Positions 25,359 through 33,636 of a stretch of 64,000 nt of DNA are shown here, piece after piece. The notes beneath the pieces were generated by a model. It saw nothing but the letters and a program-made list of their open reading frames with translations. It searched no databases and had not been told where the DNA came from. Origin of the DNA: Sphingomonas mali NBRC 15500. Lineage in GTDB: Bacteria > Pseudomonadota > Alphaproteobacteria > Sphingomonadales > Sphingomonadaceae. Positions within the stretch are counted from its first letter, which is position 1, and every line of letters starts with the position of its first letter. Made by a program: the position numbers and the translations under genes. The stretch spans positions 62,001 to 126,000 of the forward strand of contig NZ_BCYX01000010.1 in NCBI RefSeq assembly GCF_001598415.1, given 5' to 3'.

Positions 25359-26987
25359 TCAGCGATGCATGAATTCGGGCGATGACAGGAACAGCGCGTT
25401 CCATTCCTGCGGCGAGCTTGCCTGGGTCAGCGCCGTCTTGGTCTGCCCGCCGAGCACCGGCGCGACGGCGCCGTAATAAGCGGCGTTCTGCAGCTTGGGG
25501 AGCGCCGGCACCGGAACGGCCGGCGGCGCTGGTGCAGCCGCGGCGACCGGCGGCGCTCCGGATGCCGTCATAGCCGACGCCATCGAGCCGGCCATTGCCG
25601 GCGCCGACGCCCCGGCCATTCCCACCGCCGCCACGGCGGCCGGAGGAGCGGGGGGCTTGAACAACCCCGCCGCGCCGCCGCCGATCTGCCGGGCGATCTC
25701 GAACCGCACCGACATCTGGCCGGGTCCGGTCCACGCGGCCGACTCCATCGGATAGCCATCAGGCGTTTCGCGCGCGTATAGGCCCTGGCCCATGCGGTTG
25801 AGCCAGCCGATGATCGGCTGCGCGTTCAGGATCACCTTGTCGCCGTACATCAGGCGCACGGACGAAACCGCATAATGCATCGGGTCCTTGAACACGGTGC
25901 CGAGCGATTGCCTGAATTCGGGCGCGCGGATCATCGTGCGCAGCACTTGCGCGATATCGCCGTCGCTCTTTTGCCAGGACGCGGTCATGCGATCGACCAC
26001 GGAAGCGGGCGGCGTGTCGCCCATGAAATAGGTCGCGAGCTGCTCGGAGACATGGTGCGCGGTTGCCGGCGACCGCGCGATCAGGTCGAGCGCTTCCTCG
26101 ACTTCGCCAAAGCCGCTGCCCTTGATCGTGTGGCCAAGGAATTGCTTGTCGCCGAAATCGTGGCGATTGGGATTGAACTCGAACAGCCCCGCGCGGACGT
26201 AGAGCCCCTGGCGCTGCGGGCTGAGCTTGGGCGCGTTGGGGCTGAGATCGACGCCCACTCCGGTCAGGATCCGCGCCAGTTCCTGCACGTCCTTTTGCGT
26301 GTAGCCCGACCCGACTCCCATCGAGTGAAGCTCCATGATCTCGCGCGCGTAATTCTCGTTGATGTGGTTCGCGGCGTTCTGATCGTTGTCGAGATAGCGC
26401 AGCATCGCCGGATGCCTGAGCGTCGCTTCCAGCAGGTCGCGGAACTTGCCCAGCGAATGGTCGCGGATCGTGTCCTCGTAATCGCCCACCAGGGCGCGGA
26501 TGTCGCGCTTCTGCGCCTGGACGTTGAAATGGTTGAACCAGAACCAGGTCAGTTGTTCGCGCAACTGGTCCGGCGCGTAGAGATCGCGCAGCAACGACCG
26601 CGTCGCCGCTTCGTTGGCGAGGGCGTTCATGTCCTGCTGATACGCCTTGCGCGCGGCGTCGCGCTGCGCAGGGTCGGTGAACTTGTTGGCATAGCGGATC
26701 GCCGCATCTTCATCGACCACCAGCGCCGCCAGCGGCGTGCGGCTGATCCGCATCGCCGCGATCCGGGCGGCGGCCTCGGGCGGCAGCGTATCGTCGGGAT
26801 GCTTGAGCTGGGCGTCGAGCCAGTGAGAGCTGGCGGCCTTGTCGCTGTCGGCGGTCGCCGCCGAAGCGCCCCAGGTCAGGCGGTTTGCCCAGGCCGTCGT
26901 CTCTTGCGCCGCAGGGGCGGCCAGTGCGGGCGTGGCGATTGTTCCGAACAGCAGAATTGATACGAAGCGTGCGCGCATATCGGCCAT
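25359..26987 (-). CDS. DUF1800 protein, exported
   Basis: 542 residues with a signal peptide (cleavage near PALAAPAAQ). DUF1800 features: LTWFWFNHFNVQAQKRD, DYEDTIRDHSLGKFRDLLEA, MLRYLDNDQNAANHINENYA and EIMELHSMGVGSGYTQKDV, then VEEALDLIARSPATAHHVS. A low-complexity stretch of Ala, Pro, Gly and Met (about residues 440-505) is inserted before the C-terminal PKLQNAAYYGAV segment and is absent from typical family members. It precedes and is likely co-transcribed with DUF1501. Role unknown. A control region with inverted arms GAGCGGT/ACCGCTC (26993-27027) lies just before its start. Confidence 0.9.
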   Translation of the reverse strand: MADMRARFVSILLFGTIATPALAAPAAQETTAWANRLTWGASAATADSDKAASSHWLDAQLKHPDDTLPPEAAARIAAMRISRTPLAALVVDEDAAIRYANKFTDPAQRDAARKAYQQDMNALANEAATRSLLRDLYAPDQLREQLTWFWFNHFNVQAQKRDIRALVGDYEDTIRDHSLGKFRDLLEATLRHPAMLRYLDNDQNAANHINENYAREIMELHSMGVGSGYTQKDVQELARILTGVGVDLSPNAPKLSPQRQGLYVRAGLFEFNPNRHDFGDKQFLGHTIKGSGFGEVEEALDLIARSPATAHHVSEQLATYFMGDTPPASVVDRMTASWQKSDGDIAQVLRTMIRAPEFRQSLGTVFKDPMHYAVSSVRLMYGDKVILNAQPIIGWLNRMGQGLYARETPDGYPMESAAWTGPGQMSVRFEIARQIGGGAAGLFKPPAPPAAVAAVGMAGASAPAMAGSMASAMTASGAPPVAAAAPAPPAVPVPALPKLQNAAYYGAVAPVLGGQTKTALTQASSPQEWNALFLSSPEFMHR

Positions 26988-27232
26988 CCTTTGAGCGGTC
27001 CTCTACGCTTCAGATCCTGAACCGCTCCTGTCGAACACGAATAATCCTCGGTTTCTGATCGGCTTACCGTGACGGGCGGAGGGAGGGCTCGGCCACCTTG
27101 CGGCGTCCGCCTCGGCCGCGTCATTGCGCCTGCCGCCCATCGTCCCCATATAAAAGCCATCGCATCGACGCTCAGGGCATGGTGTCGACTGAGAGACGCG
27201 ACGCTCCCGCTCAACCGCCGAGGAGTTCTCGC

Positions 27233-27451
27233 ATGTCCCGCGCCATCAATCTCAACGTTCCCTTGGCTGAGGTGACTGCCCTGTGCGGCCGCCGCAAGGT
27301 GCCGATCAGCGCGATCGAGAGCCTGTTGGACGGCGGCACCCGCGTGGTGTTGATGAACATGGACGACACGGCGATCGTCGCCCGCGCCTTCAAATCGAAG
27401 ATCATCAGCAAAACGGCACGGCGCGTGCGGGTCTTCTCACGCCACCGCTGA
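27233..27451 (+). CDS. Small protein, 72 aa, sphingomonad paralogue family A
   Basis: ATG at 27233 with a ribosome site CGAGGAG upstream. The 72-residue basic protein reads RAINLNVPLAEV, then ISAIESLLDGGTRVVLMNMDD, then FKSKIISKTARRVRV. It resembles the 90-residue protein at 54639-54911 (RAINV, ISAIESL, GGTRVVMMN, F-x-x-KI), so the two are paralogues sharing about 50 residues. No known family is recognised from memory. Short, charged, no membrane segment. It may be an RNA- or protein-binding housekeeping protein. Confidence 0.6.
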   Translation: MSRAINLNVPLAEVTALCGRRKVPISAIESLLDGGTRVVLMNMDDTAIVARAFKSKIISKTARRVRVFSRHR

Positions 27452-27509
27452 TCGATAGCTACCCGCGCCCGCGCCGCGGGCCGGCATCACCATCACGAAG
27501 GAAGAGCTC

Positions 27510-27635
27510 ATGGCCAAGGCCCAGAAACGCAGCAATCGCGAAATCCGCAAACCCAAAAAGGTCGAGCCCAAGCCCGCGACGCCGCTCGCGGTCGACAAGA
27601 ACGCGGTCAAGGTAACCCTGGGCAAGAGCTCGTAA
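27510..27635 (+). CDS. Small basic protein, 41 aa
   Basis: ATG at 27510 with GAAGGAAGAG upstream; TAA ends at 27635. The product is 41 residues, begins MAKAQKRSNREIRKPKKVEP and is rich in Lys, Arg and Pro in the first half. Its stop overlaps the next ATG (TAATG), so translation of the two is coupled. No family recognised; nucleic-acid binding is a guess from the charge. Confidence 0.55.
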   Translation: MAKAQKRSNREIRKPKKVEPKPATPLAVDKNAVKVTLGKSS

Positions 27636-27949
27636 TGGCCAAGGCCGCCGCGCCCCGGCAGCCCGTGGTCGCGGCGGACGACGCCTCGCCGCCGGCCGAG
27701 CAACGCCAGGAAAAACGCTTCTTTCGCAGCCGCCGCGATCAACCGCGCCTGACGCCCGAACAAGTCGCGCGTCAGGGGCGCGTCGTCTCGTTCGCGCTGC
27801 AATCCTTCGCCGGCCCCGCTGCCGCGATGGACTATCTCAACAGCGATCAGGCCGGGCTCGGCCGACCGCTCGATCTGGCGATCGAAAGCGCCGATGGTCT
27901 GGCCGCCGTCGAACAGGCGCTGGCGCTTCGCACGCGGGCGCCGGACTGA
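27635..27949 (+). CDS. Small protein with MbcA/ParS-type (DUF2384) antitoxin-like C-terminus
   Basis: 104 residues. The C-terminal 45 read AMDYLNSDQAGLGRPLDLAI then ESADGLAAVEQALALR, which matches the pattern of the MbcA/ParS/Xre toxin-binding domain (a leucine, then GRPLDL, then G-x-x-x-V-x-x-x-L). In toxin-antitoxin pairs this domain is preceded by an Xre helix-turn-helix and followed by a RES-domain toxin. The N-terminus here is only 55 residues and the next gene is not RES-like, so function is open; it may be a lone remnant or a different use of the domain. Confidence 0.6.
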   Translation: MAKAAAPRQPVVAADDASPPAEQRQEKRFFRSRRDQPRLTPEQVARQGRVVSFALQSFAGPAAAMDYLNSDQAGLGRPLDLAIESADGLAAVEQALALRTRAPD

Positions 27950-27951
27950 TC

Positions 27952-28257
27952 ATGATGGATCGCCTCGTCCCAGCAGGAATCGTCGAAGAGTGGATGACGC
28001 ATCTGCGCCGTCAGCGGTCGCGCGCCAACGACATGATCTGGCTGATCGAACAGGGCGCCACCCTGCATGACGGTCAGGACGGCAAGCCGCTCCACGACGC
28101 GACCGAACGCTGGCTGACCGAACAGCGCGAAGTGGTGGCCGACGTCAATCGGCTCGAGGAATTGTACAAGGGCATCAACGAGCGCCGGGCGCATTTCGGT
28201 CGGGTCGATCCGTCCGACGAGCCGGTTGGAACGGTGAAGAAGCCGGCGCGGCATTGA
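27952..28257 (+). CDS. Conserved-looking hypothetical protein, 101 aa
   Basis: 101 residues, starting two bases after the stop of the antitoxin-like gene. It is helical and charged with WMTHLRRQRSRANDMIWLIE, EQGATLHDGQDG and a C-terminal VNRLEELYKGINERRAHFGR. It does not resemble RES, HipA or other toxins known to me. Operon position suggests it works with the two genes upstream. Confidence 0.5.
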   Translation: MMDRLVPAGIVEEWMTHLRRQRSRANDMIWLIEQGATLHDGQDGKPLHDATERWLTEQREVVADVNRLEELYKGINERRAHFGRVDPSDEPVGTVKKPARH

Positions 28258-28344
28258 GCGGACCGGGTTCCGGCAGCGCAAATCGTCTGCCGCCCGCTTT
28301 TCCGGCATGAACGACGCGCGCCCGATTATTGCGACGACCGCATC

Positions 28345-29292
28345 CTATCTCGACAGCGCCGCCCGCACCGCATCGGCGATGCGATGGCCGCCCAGCGCGA
28401 CGCGGCGCTCGCCAGTGGTGCGCAGCGACGCCTGATAGGCCGGCGGGACCGGCATGGCCGCGGCCGCCGTCGTGGCGCCCTCATACGTCCCGCCCTTATA
28501 GACCACCGATCGCGCCAGCTCGAAACTCTCGTCCGCCCATGACCGGAACGCGTCGGGATCGGCCTTCCCGGTCAATTCCTTGAGCGCCGATCGCGGCCAG
28601 GCCTGGTCGAGCCGGACGCGCACCGCCTCGACATTGGCGTCATCGTCCTCATCCCCGCCGACCGCATTGTCCCAATAAGCATGCAGGTCGATCGCCGCCC
28701 CGCCCTCCGCCGGGCGGACGAAGGCGCTTTCGCCCGCGCGATCGCTCAGCGGAAAGCGGCCGGAGATCAGATGGCCGCCATGGAGCGGCTGCTGGATGTC
28801 GCCCGCCAGGTGGAACAGCCAACATAGCGACACCGCGCGATCCGCCGCCGGCGCATAGGCATCGCGCACGGTCGCCAGGTTCAGCCGATAGGCTTCGGCC
28901 GCTTCTCCGGTGCTCATCGCCAGCATCGCCGGCGGGACCTTGGCCGGGTCGGCCTGGGACGGGACCAGCCGCAGCCAATAATGCCAGCCGGGATGATCAT
29001 AGGGCCCCTTGCGCGCATCGTCCGGCCAGCGCGCCATCAGCTCGAACAGCCGGCGAGTCCGCGCTTCCCCCGAAAACCCCGCCAGCGCGCGGTCGAACCG
29101 CGCCTTGTCGGGATGGTTCGCCATGATCGCCTCTATCGTGGCGATCAGCTTGGGATCGGTCCTGGCCAGATCGTCATAGGCGATGGCGCCGGTCACCATA
29201 TGCCCCTGGTTCGACCAGGCGAGCGCGCCGCCGGACTGCACCGCCACGGCGGCGATGCACAAGGCGCAGGCCAGCCGCTGTTTGATCTTCAT
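28345..29292 (-). CDS. S1/P1-type nuclease, exported
   Basis: 315 residues. A signal peptide ends in GGALAW, so the mature protein would begin with Trp, the conserved first zinc ligand of P1/S1 nuclease. Then HMVTGAIAYDDL and, at about residue 165, LCWLFHLAGDIQQPLHGGHL, the conserved zinc-ligand H-x-x-x-D-x-x-x-x-H pattern, then DLHAYWDNAV with further ligands. These enzymes cut single-stranded nucleic acids and remove 3'-phosphates in a trinuclear zinc site. Likely nucleotide scavenging in the periplasm. A perfect palindrome lies 58 bases upstream of its start. Confidence 0.9.
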   Translation of the reverse strand: MKIKQRLACALCIAAVAVQSGGALAWSNQGHMVTGAIAYDDLARTDPKLIATIEAIMANHPDKARFDRALAGFSGEARTRRLFELMARWPDDARKGPYDHPGWHYWLRLVPSQADPAKVPPAMLAMSTGEAAEAYRLNLATVRDAYAPAADRAVSLCWLFHLAGDIQQPLHGGHLISGRFPLSDRAGESAFVRPAEGGAAIDLHAYWDNAVGGDEDDDANVEAVRVRLDQAWPRSALKELTGKADPDAFRSWADESFELARSVVYKGGTYEGATTAAAAMPVPPAYQASLRTTGERRVALGGHRIADAVRAALSR

Positions 29293-29349
29293 GCCGGGCG
29301 ATCCTCTCTGGCGTGTTTTTCATGTCGCGATTGGCGTCGCGAGGATTGG

Positions 29350-29365
29350 CTTACGTTAACGTAAG
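29350..29365. promoter_or_regulatory. Perfect 16-base palindrome, candidate operator
   Basis: CTTACGTTAACGTAAG, exact palindrome, about 60 bases before the S1/P1 nuclease start codon (29292) and downstream of the DUF6629-like gene (29445). The core TTACGTTAACGTAA is the kind of site bound by TetR- or MerR-type repressors of fatty acid and branched-chain acid genes. Which protein binds is not visible in the window. Confidence 0.55.
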
Positions 29366-29444
29366 TTTGCGGACGAGAGTCAAGTTGGTCTTCGTCAGTG
29401 ATTGGGAACCGCTGGCGCGGGCAGGGCTGCGCCAGAGCGTGCCG

Positions 29445-30170
29445 TCAGTCGGTGCTCGTCCTGCCCGCCTTCGTCAGCCGCAGCCTGGAGAAGAGCAGGG
29501 CCCTGCGAATCGGCGACATGCCATTGGGCGTCTCGATATCGATCTTCAGGCGCCTGAATTGCCAATAGATGATCACGCTCATGATCGCGGCGTAGAAACA
29601 CCAGACCGAGGCAAAGGCGTATTGCTTGACGATCTCCGTGATCGTCAGCGCGACGACATTGATCGCGCCATACCACCTGACGACGCGATGGGTCGACAAG
29701 AGCAACGCGCCGCACGTGGCGAGAACATACAGGCACGATATCCAGAAATTGCCCGTCATGTGGTTGCGATAGGCGATCGAATCCTGCTGGATGAAGCACC
29801 GGCTGGGCAAGAAGATCAGCCCGGTAATATCCCACACGCATACCAACGCGCCGACGCCCGTCAGCGCTAGAATGGCGCCGCGCCGCCAGCCGGGCGGTTC
29901 CATCAGCGCGACCGCGGCCGGCATCAGCAACGGCAGGATACCCTGGGCATAGAGCATGAACAGGAAGGCGACATGGTCGAGCGCAAGCTTGCCGATCCGC
30001 CCGTCGAGGCCGAGCCAGACCCATCCTTCCGTAAACTGGTGGACCGCGAACAGCATCGGCACTGACGCGAACAGAAGCGCCCGCGGCTCGCGCACCTGGC
30101 GAAGCGTCGCAACGCCGATCGCCCCGATCACGCCAGAGGCGATGAAGCTGGACGTGGCCGAAAAGCACAT
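29445..30170 (-). CDS. DUF6629-like multi-pass membrane protein
   Basis: 241 residues from the ATG at 30170, chosen for the GGAGAAAATCGC before it and because it then starts MCFSATSSFIASGVIG, the typical opening of this family; an in-frame ATG lies 21 codons upstream. Seven to eight hydrophobic helices are visible, with FAVHQFTEGWVWLGLDG between the second and third. The MCFSATASF start with HQ-x-x-E-G-x-x-W is a feature I connect with DUF6629 and related proteins of unknown role. Minus strand; no partner gene. Confidence 0.7.
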   Translation of the reverse strand: MCFSATSSFIASGVIGAIGVATLRQVREPRALLFASVPMLFAVHQFTEGWVWLGLDGRIGKLALDHVAFLFMLYAQGILPLLMPAAVALMEPPGWRRGAILALTGVGALVCVWDITGLIFLPSRCFIQQDSIAYRNHMTGNFWISCLYVLATCGALLLSTHRVVRWYGAINVVALTITEIVKQYAFASVWCFYAAIMSVIIYWQFRRLKIDIETPNGMSPIRRALLFSRLRLTKAGRTSTD

Positions 30171-30349
30171 GCGATTTTCTCCGGCCAGTGCGTGAGAAAG
30201 TGTGTGGAGTGATTCCCGGCACATAGCCAGCATGTTGGCGAGCAGCGGTCCGTGGCGCGGGCAGCCTCTCCCGTCGGCCCCGTCATGTTAATCCCGTTCA
30301 AGACCGGACAGCTGGGGCTGCGCTATCGCCCCTGCCCAAGGAGACGAAC

Positions 30350-32149
30350 ATGGTGCGGATGAACTGGACGATCGCCGGAGCGGCGCTGTTGCTGATCGGG
30401 AGCGCGCCGGCGGGCAAGTGGCAACCCCATGACACGCTGATCGCGACCGGCACGATCGCCGCGGAAGGGCTGCAGGGCAGCTGGCGATCGGTCAACGACC
30501 TGGGCGACGGCCGCTTCGCCACCAGCACCGACCTGAAAGCGTTCAAGACTGGCGACATTTACGACGGCCGCACGCATTGGCGGATCGAACGGTCGGGTGG
30601 CAGCCACAAGCTCGACAGCCCCTTCGCGCAGCGCCAGACCCAGACGAGCGCCTGGCTCGCCCGGTTCGGCTGGATGCAGGCCGGGTTCGGCGGCGCACAG
30701 CGCGGGGCGGCGGTCACGCGCACCGACAAAGGGCGGCGCTATTCGGTGCTAACCGCGACCCCGCGCGGCGGCGAGCCGGTCGAATTGTGGTTCGACGCGG
30801 CGACCGGCGAGCTGGCGCGCGCGGTGGAGCAGGACTGGTTCTACAAGGTCGAGACGCGCTACGCCGATTATCGCGCGGTCGCGGGGCGGCGGCTGCCTTT
30901 CTCGATCGTGCAATCCGACGGCGACAACGAAGAGCGGATCACGATCGATTCCTATCGCCTGCTCCCCCGGGCGCCGGCGGACAGTTATGCTGCGCCGCGT
31001 CAGCCCGACGATCACACGATACCGGCCGCGGGCACGACGGTGGCCGCGACACCCTTTCCCCAGCTAGAGATCGCGGCCAGCGTCAATGGCCGGCCGATGC
31101 ACTTCCTGTTCGACACCGGCGGCCACAGCATCCTGTCGCCCGATGCGGCGCGCGCGCTCGGGCTCACGCCCGTCGGCGGGACGCGCAGCGGCGGCAGCGG
31201 CGCGGGGACGATCGCGGAGCAATTCACGCGCGTGAAGGAACTTAGGATCGGCGACGCGGTGATGCGCGACCAATTCTTCTCGATCCTCGATCTCGGCTAT
31301 TCGTCGTTCGAGCGCGGCGCGCAGCCGCCGCTCGACGGCCTGCTCGGGCTGGAAGTGGTCGAGCGCTTCATCACCCGGATCGACTATCGCGCCGGCAAGA
31401 TGACCCTGTTGCCGCGCGACAGCGCCGTGACGTGCAAGAGCGGATGGGTGGCGGCGCGGTTCACCAGCGACATGCCGACGATCGAGGCACAGCTCGACGG
31501 CATCCGCGCGCCGTTCACGATCGATACCGGCAACAACGGATCGCTGCAGCTCTATGCCCATTGGCTGAAGCAACAGGGCGTCACCGCGCGCTACAATCGC
31601 GGGGTAGAGGCGGTCTCCTATGGCGCCGGCGGTCCGTCGCGTAACTGGGTGATGTACGCGCAGACCTTCGCCGTCGGCGGCGGCACCGTGCGCCATCCGA
31701 TGGTCCGCACGACCGACGACAAGGGCGGCGTCGCCTTGTCGGTCAGCGAGGCCGGCAACCTCGGCACGGATATATTGGCGAACTACACGATCACGCTCGA
31801 TTACGGCCGCTCGCGCGTGTGCATGGACTATGTGCCGGGCTATGCGCCGGTGCCGTTCGGCCGCGCCGGCCTGCGCGCGATCAAGACCGACCCGCAGACG
31901 ATCCTGGTGAGCTTCGTCAACGACGGCGGACCGGCGGCGCAGGCGGGACTGCGCAAGAACGACAAGCTGCTCAGCGTCGATGGCCGGAGCGCGCGGGAGT
32001 TGGGTGGCGGCGAGCTGACCCGCGCGTTCACGCAGGCGCCGGGGACGCGGGTGCGGGTGCGCTACGCCAGGGATGGGCAGGAGCGGGATGCGGAGATTGT
32101 GTTGCGGGAGATGTTGGCGGTGCCGGGTGGGGGAGCCTCTGGTATATGA
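30350..32149 (+). CDS. Exported retropepsin-type aspartyl protease with C-terminal PDZ domain
   Basis: 599 residues with a short signal peptide (cleavage near GSAPAG). Residues about 25-210 are an uncharacterised exported domain. Two aspartyl protease cores follow: HFLFDTGGHSILSPDAARAL (about 255) and FTIDTGNNGSLQLYAHW (about 390), each with the D-T-G catalytic triad. The last part is a PDZ domain with TILVSFVNDGGPAAQAGLRK and NDKLLSVDGRSA (about 530-560). Two DTG copies in one chain plus PDZ is the layout of bacterial pepsin/retropepsin-like proteins that fold as an internal dimer. Exported protease with substrate selection by the PDZ is inferred. Confidence 0.88.
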   Translation: MVRMNWTIAGAALLLIGSAPAGKWQPHDTLIATGTIAAEGLQGSWRSVNDLGDGRFATSTDLKAFKTGDIYDGRTHWRIERSGGSHKLDSPFAQRQTQTSAWLARFGWMQAGFGGAQRGAAVTRTDKGRRYSVLTATPRGGEPVELWFDAATGELARAVEQDWFYKVETRYADYRAVAGRRLPFSIVQSDGDNEERITIDSYRLLPRAPADSYAAPRQPDDHTIPAAGTTVAATPFPQLEIAASVNGRPMHFLFDTGGHSILSPDAARALGLTPVGGTRSGGSGAGTIAEQFTRVKELRIGDAVMRDQFFSILDLGYSSFERGAQPPLDGLLGLEVVERFITRIDYRAGKMTLLPRDSAVTCKSGWVAARFTSDMPTIEAQLDGIRAPFTIDTGNNGSLQLYAHWLKQQGVTARYNRGVEAVSYGAGGPSRNWVMYAQTFAVGGGTVRHPMVRTTDDKGGVALSVSEAGNLGTDILANYTITLDYGRSRVCMDYVPGYAPVPFGRAGLRAIKTDPQTILVSFVNDGGPAAQAGLRKNDKLLSVDGRSARELGGGELTRAFTQAPGTRVRVRYARDGQERDAEIVLREMLAVPGGGASGI

Positions 32150-32253
32150 TGGTCTCCTGGATAGTCGAAACTTGGTTTATCCAGTCCGCCAGCGCTCGAT
32201 CGACCTGATCCCTCAGCGAATTTAGTAAGCTGCCGCCATAACCCAAATCTGCT

Positions 32254-33087
32254 CTAGATCGCGAGTTCGATCTGCTGACGCTCGCCGGTGTATTTGCGCG
32301 GCGGATAAATTAGGCTGACGATCAGCCATTGGTCGGGAAACCGATGGATGGTTCCCATCAGGAACATTAGGTCGGCACTAGGCAACTTTTGCTCGATTTT
32401 TTCGCGCAAAGGCTGTTCCCAGCCGTCCCCGTGCCGTTGAAGGCAGTTCCAGTAGAGTGCCCCTATCTCCCAGTCGGCGATCTTGTGGCGGTAAGCTCTC
32501 GTTTCGCCGCTTATCTCGCATTCATATCTATAGTGAAATGCAAATGGTAATTTGCGCAGGGTCCGGATAGCCCTCGCGTCGTCATCGTCAAATAAGCCAG
32601 CCTGCTGCTGATGTCGGAGGAGTTTTTTGAGCTCTTCCTCGCTCCATTCTGCTTGATCAACTGCTGTAATATCGAGGCCAAGTATCTTGCTGGGCCGCAC
32701 TAGCCCCAACGTTAGGCTTTCAGCCTCTCGAGCGCGATCGAGTTCGGCGAAATCCGTGAATAGCCGGAGCTTCTCGATTTCGCGCCGACGCGCATTCCAA
32801 TCGCGCGCGGTTGGGAGAGGCGCGCCATCCAAAGTTATGGTGTCGACGTAAATCTTGTGGCTCTCTGGCCGCCGATCATCGTTAGCCTTGTAAATTTGGG
32901 CGGAGATCCATTGCCATTTCTTGAACTGCTGAGCGTCACGAATGAGTCGAAAAGGTACGGGAAACAGCCTGATCAGCGAGCCGTCAGCAGTCATGCCGGC
33001 AACACAGGATGTCTCGGCGTGCTTCTCGCTAGGCGAAGGATAGGTCTTACACAGTATAAGAATGCGTTCGCGCCGCGCTCCCGCCAC
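32254..33087 (-). CDS. DUF488 partner protein, unknown (possible dual-OB type)
   Basis: 277 residues. It begins RERILILCKTYPSPSEKHAE, TSCVAGMTADGSLIRLFPVP, then FRLIRDAQQFKKWQWISAQI, and ends in a helical region and IVSLIYPPRKY. The CVAG-x-x-x-x-G-x-x-IRL motif recalls beta-barrel OB-type domains seen in proteins linked with DUF488; this is tentative. Neither signal nor membrane segment. It follows the DUF488 gene after 39 bases in the same direction. Codon use is visibly richer in A and T than the flanking core genes, like the rest of the island. Confidence 0.6.
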   Translation of the reverse strand: MAGARRERILILCKTYPSPSEKHAETSCVAGMTADGSLIRLFPVPFRLIRDAQQFKKWQWISAQIYKANDDRRPESHKIYVDTITLDGAPLPTARDWNARRREIEKLRLFTDFAELDRAREAESLTLGLVRPSKILGLDITAVDQAEWSEEELKKLLRHQQQAGLFDDDDARAIRTLRKLPFAFHYRYECEISGETRAYRHKIADWEIGALYWNCLQRHGDGWEQPLREKIEQKLPSADLMFLMGTIHRFPDQWLIVSLIYPPRKYTGERQQIELAI

Positions 33088-33126
33088 TCTTCCTCTCCCC
33101 GCTACATGCTTGCAACAGGGTTAGCA

Positions 33127-33636
33127 TCACACTGAGGCAGAAGCTACACCAATGAAGTCATTGGCCTTATGCTTCCTAGCGTCGAGATCTTTATTTACGC
33201 CCAAATTGCGTATGTCGAAGCCCGTGTGTTTGCGCATTTCATTGGCAACGATCGTACGATGGCATTCTTTTGGGTTGCGCTCAAAACATAGCAAAACCGA
33301 GCTTTCCTCCCGCGCTATCTCGATTGCCTGCTGCAGAGCGCGCTGACCGGCGTCCAAGGCAAGGTGCGCAACGTAGATTTCGACGAACGTCGGATAGTCG
33401 CCGCGTCGCATCGCATCTCTTCCCTCTTTCGGATCGCCCAGCGACTTGAGATGAGTGTAACCCATTCCCTGGCTTTCGAGGGCTGCGCTGAGCGATCCCT
33501 TGGAGAAGCCGGGCTTGCGAGAGACCGGTACATCGCGGATATCGATTACCCGTTGGACGTTGCATTCTCGTAAAACACTCAAAAATAACGATATTTCTGC
33601 GCCTTCATAGCCGATAGTGTAGAGCGTGCTGCGCAT
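33127..33636 (-). CDS. DUF488 protein
   Basis: 169 residues. Starts STLYTIGYEGAEISLFLSVL, then IDIRDVPVSRKPGFSK, HLKSLGDPKEGRDAMRRGDY and LLCFERNPKECHRTIVANEM. These are the hallmark DUF488 motifs: TIGYEG, VD/DIRxxPxSR, and CFE-x-x-x-x-x-CHR. The role is not settled; the fold is predicted to be enzymatic and acts on nucleotides or nucleic acids in some proposals. It heads a two-gene operon with the 277-residue partner. Divergent from the pentapeptide operon, with a TTTCCTT/AAGGAAA inverted pair (33641-33671) between them. Confidence 0.88.
   Translation of the reverse strand: MRSTLYTIGYEGAEISLFLSVLRECNVQRVIDIRDVPVSRKPGFSKGSLSAALESQGMGYTHLKSLGDPKEGRDAMRRGDYPTFVEIYVAHLALDAGQRALQQAIEIAREESSVLLCFERNPKECHRTIVANEMRKHTGFDIRNLGVNKDLDARKHKANDFIGVASASV

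Noticed and set aside
26993..27027. GAGCGGT/ACCGCTC arms before the DUF1800 gene as an operator
   Set aside because: Arms are short, the spacer is long and an inner TTCAG/CTGAA pair is likely chance in GC-rich DNA; noted only in the gene entry.
32028..32246. Minus-strand frame starting MGYGGSLLNSLRDQVDRALA at the island edge
   Set aside because: The first 35 residues look protein-like and may be a truncated gene remnant, but the rest is antisense to the protease and no family fits; too weak to list.
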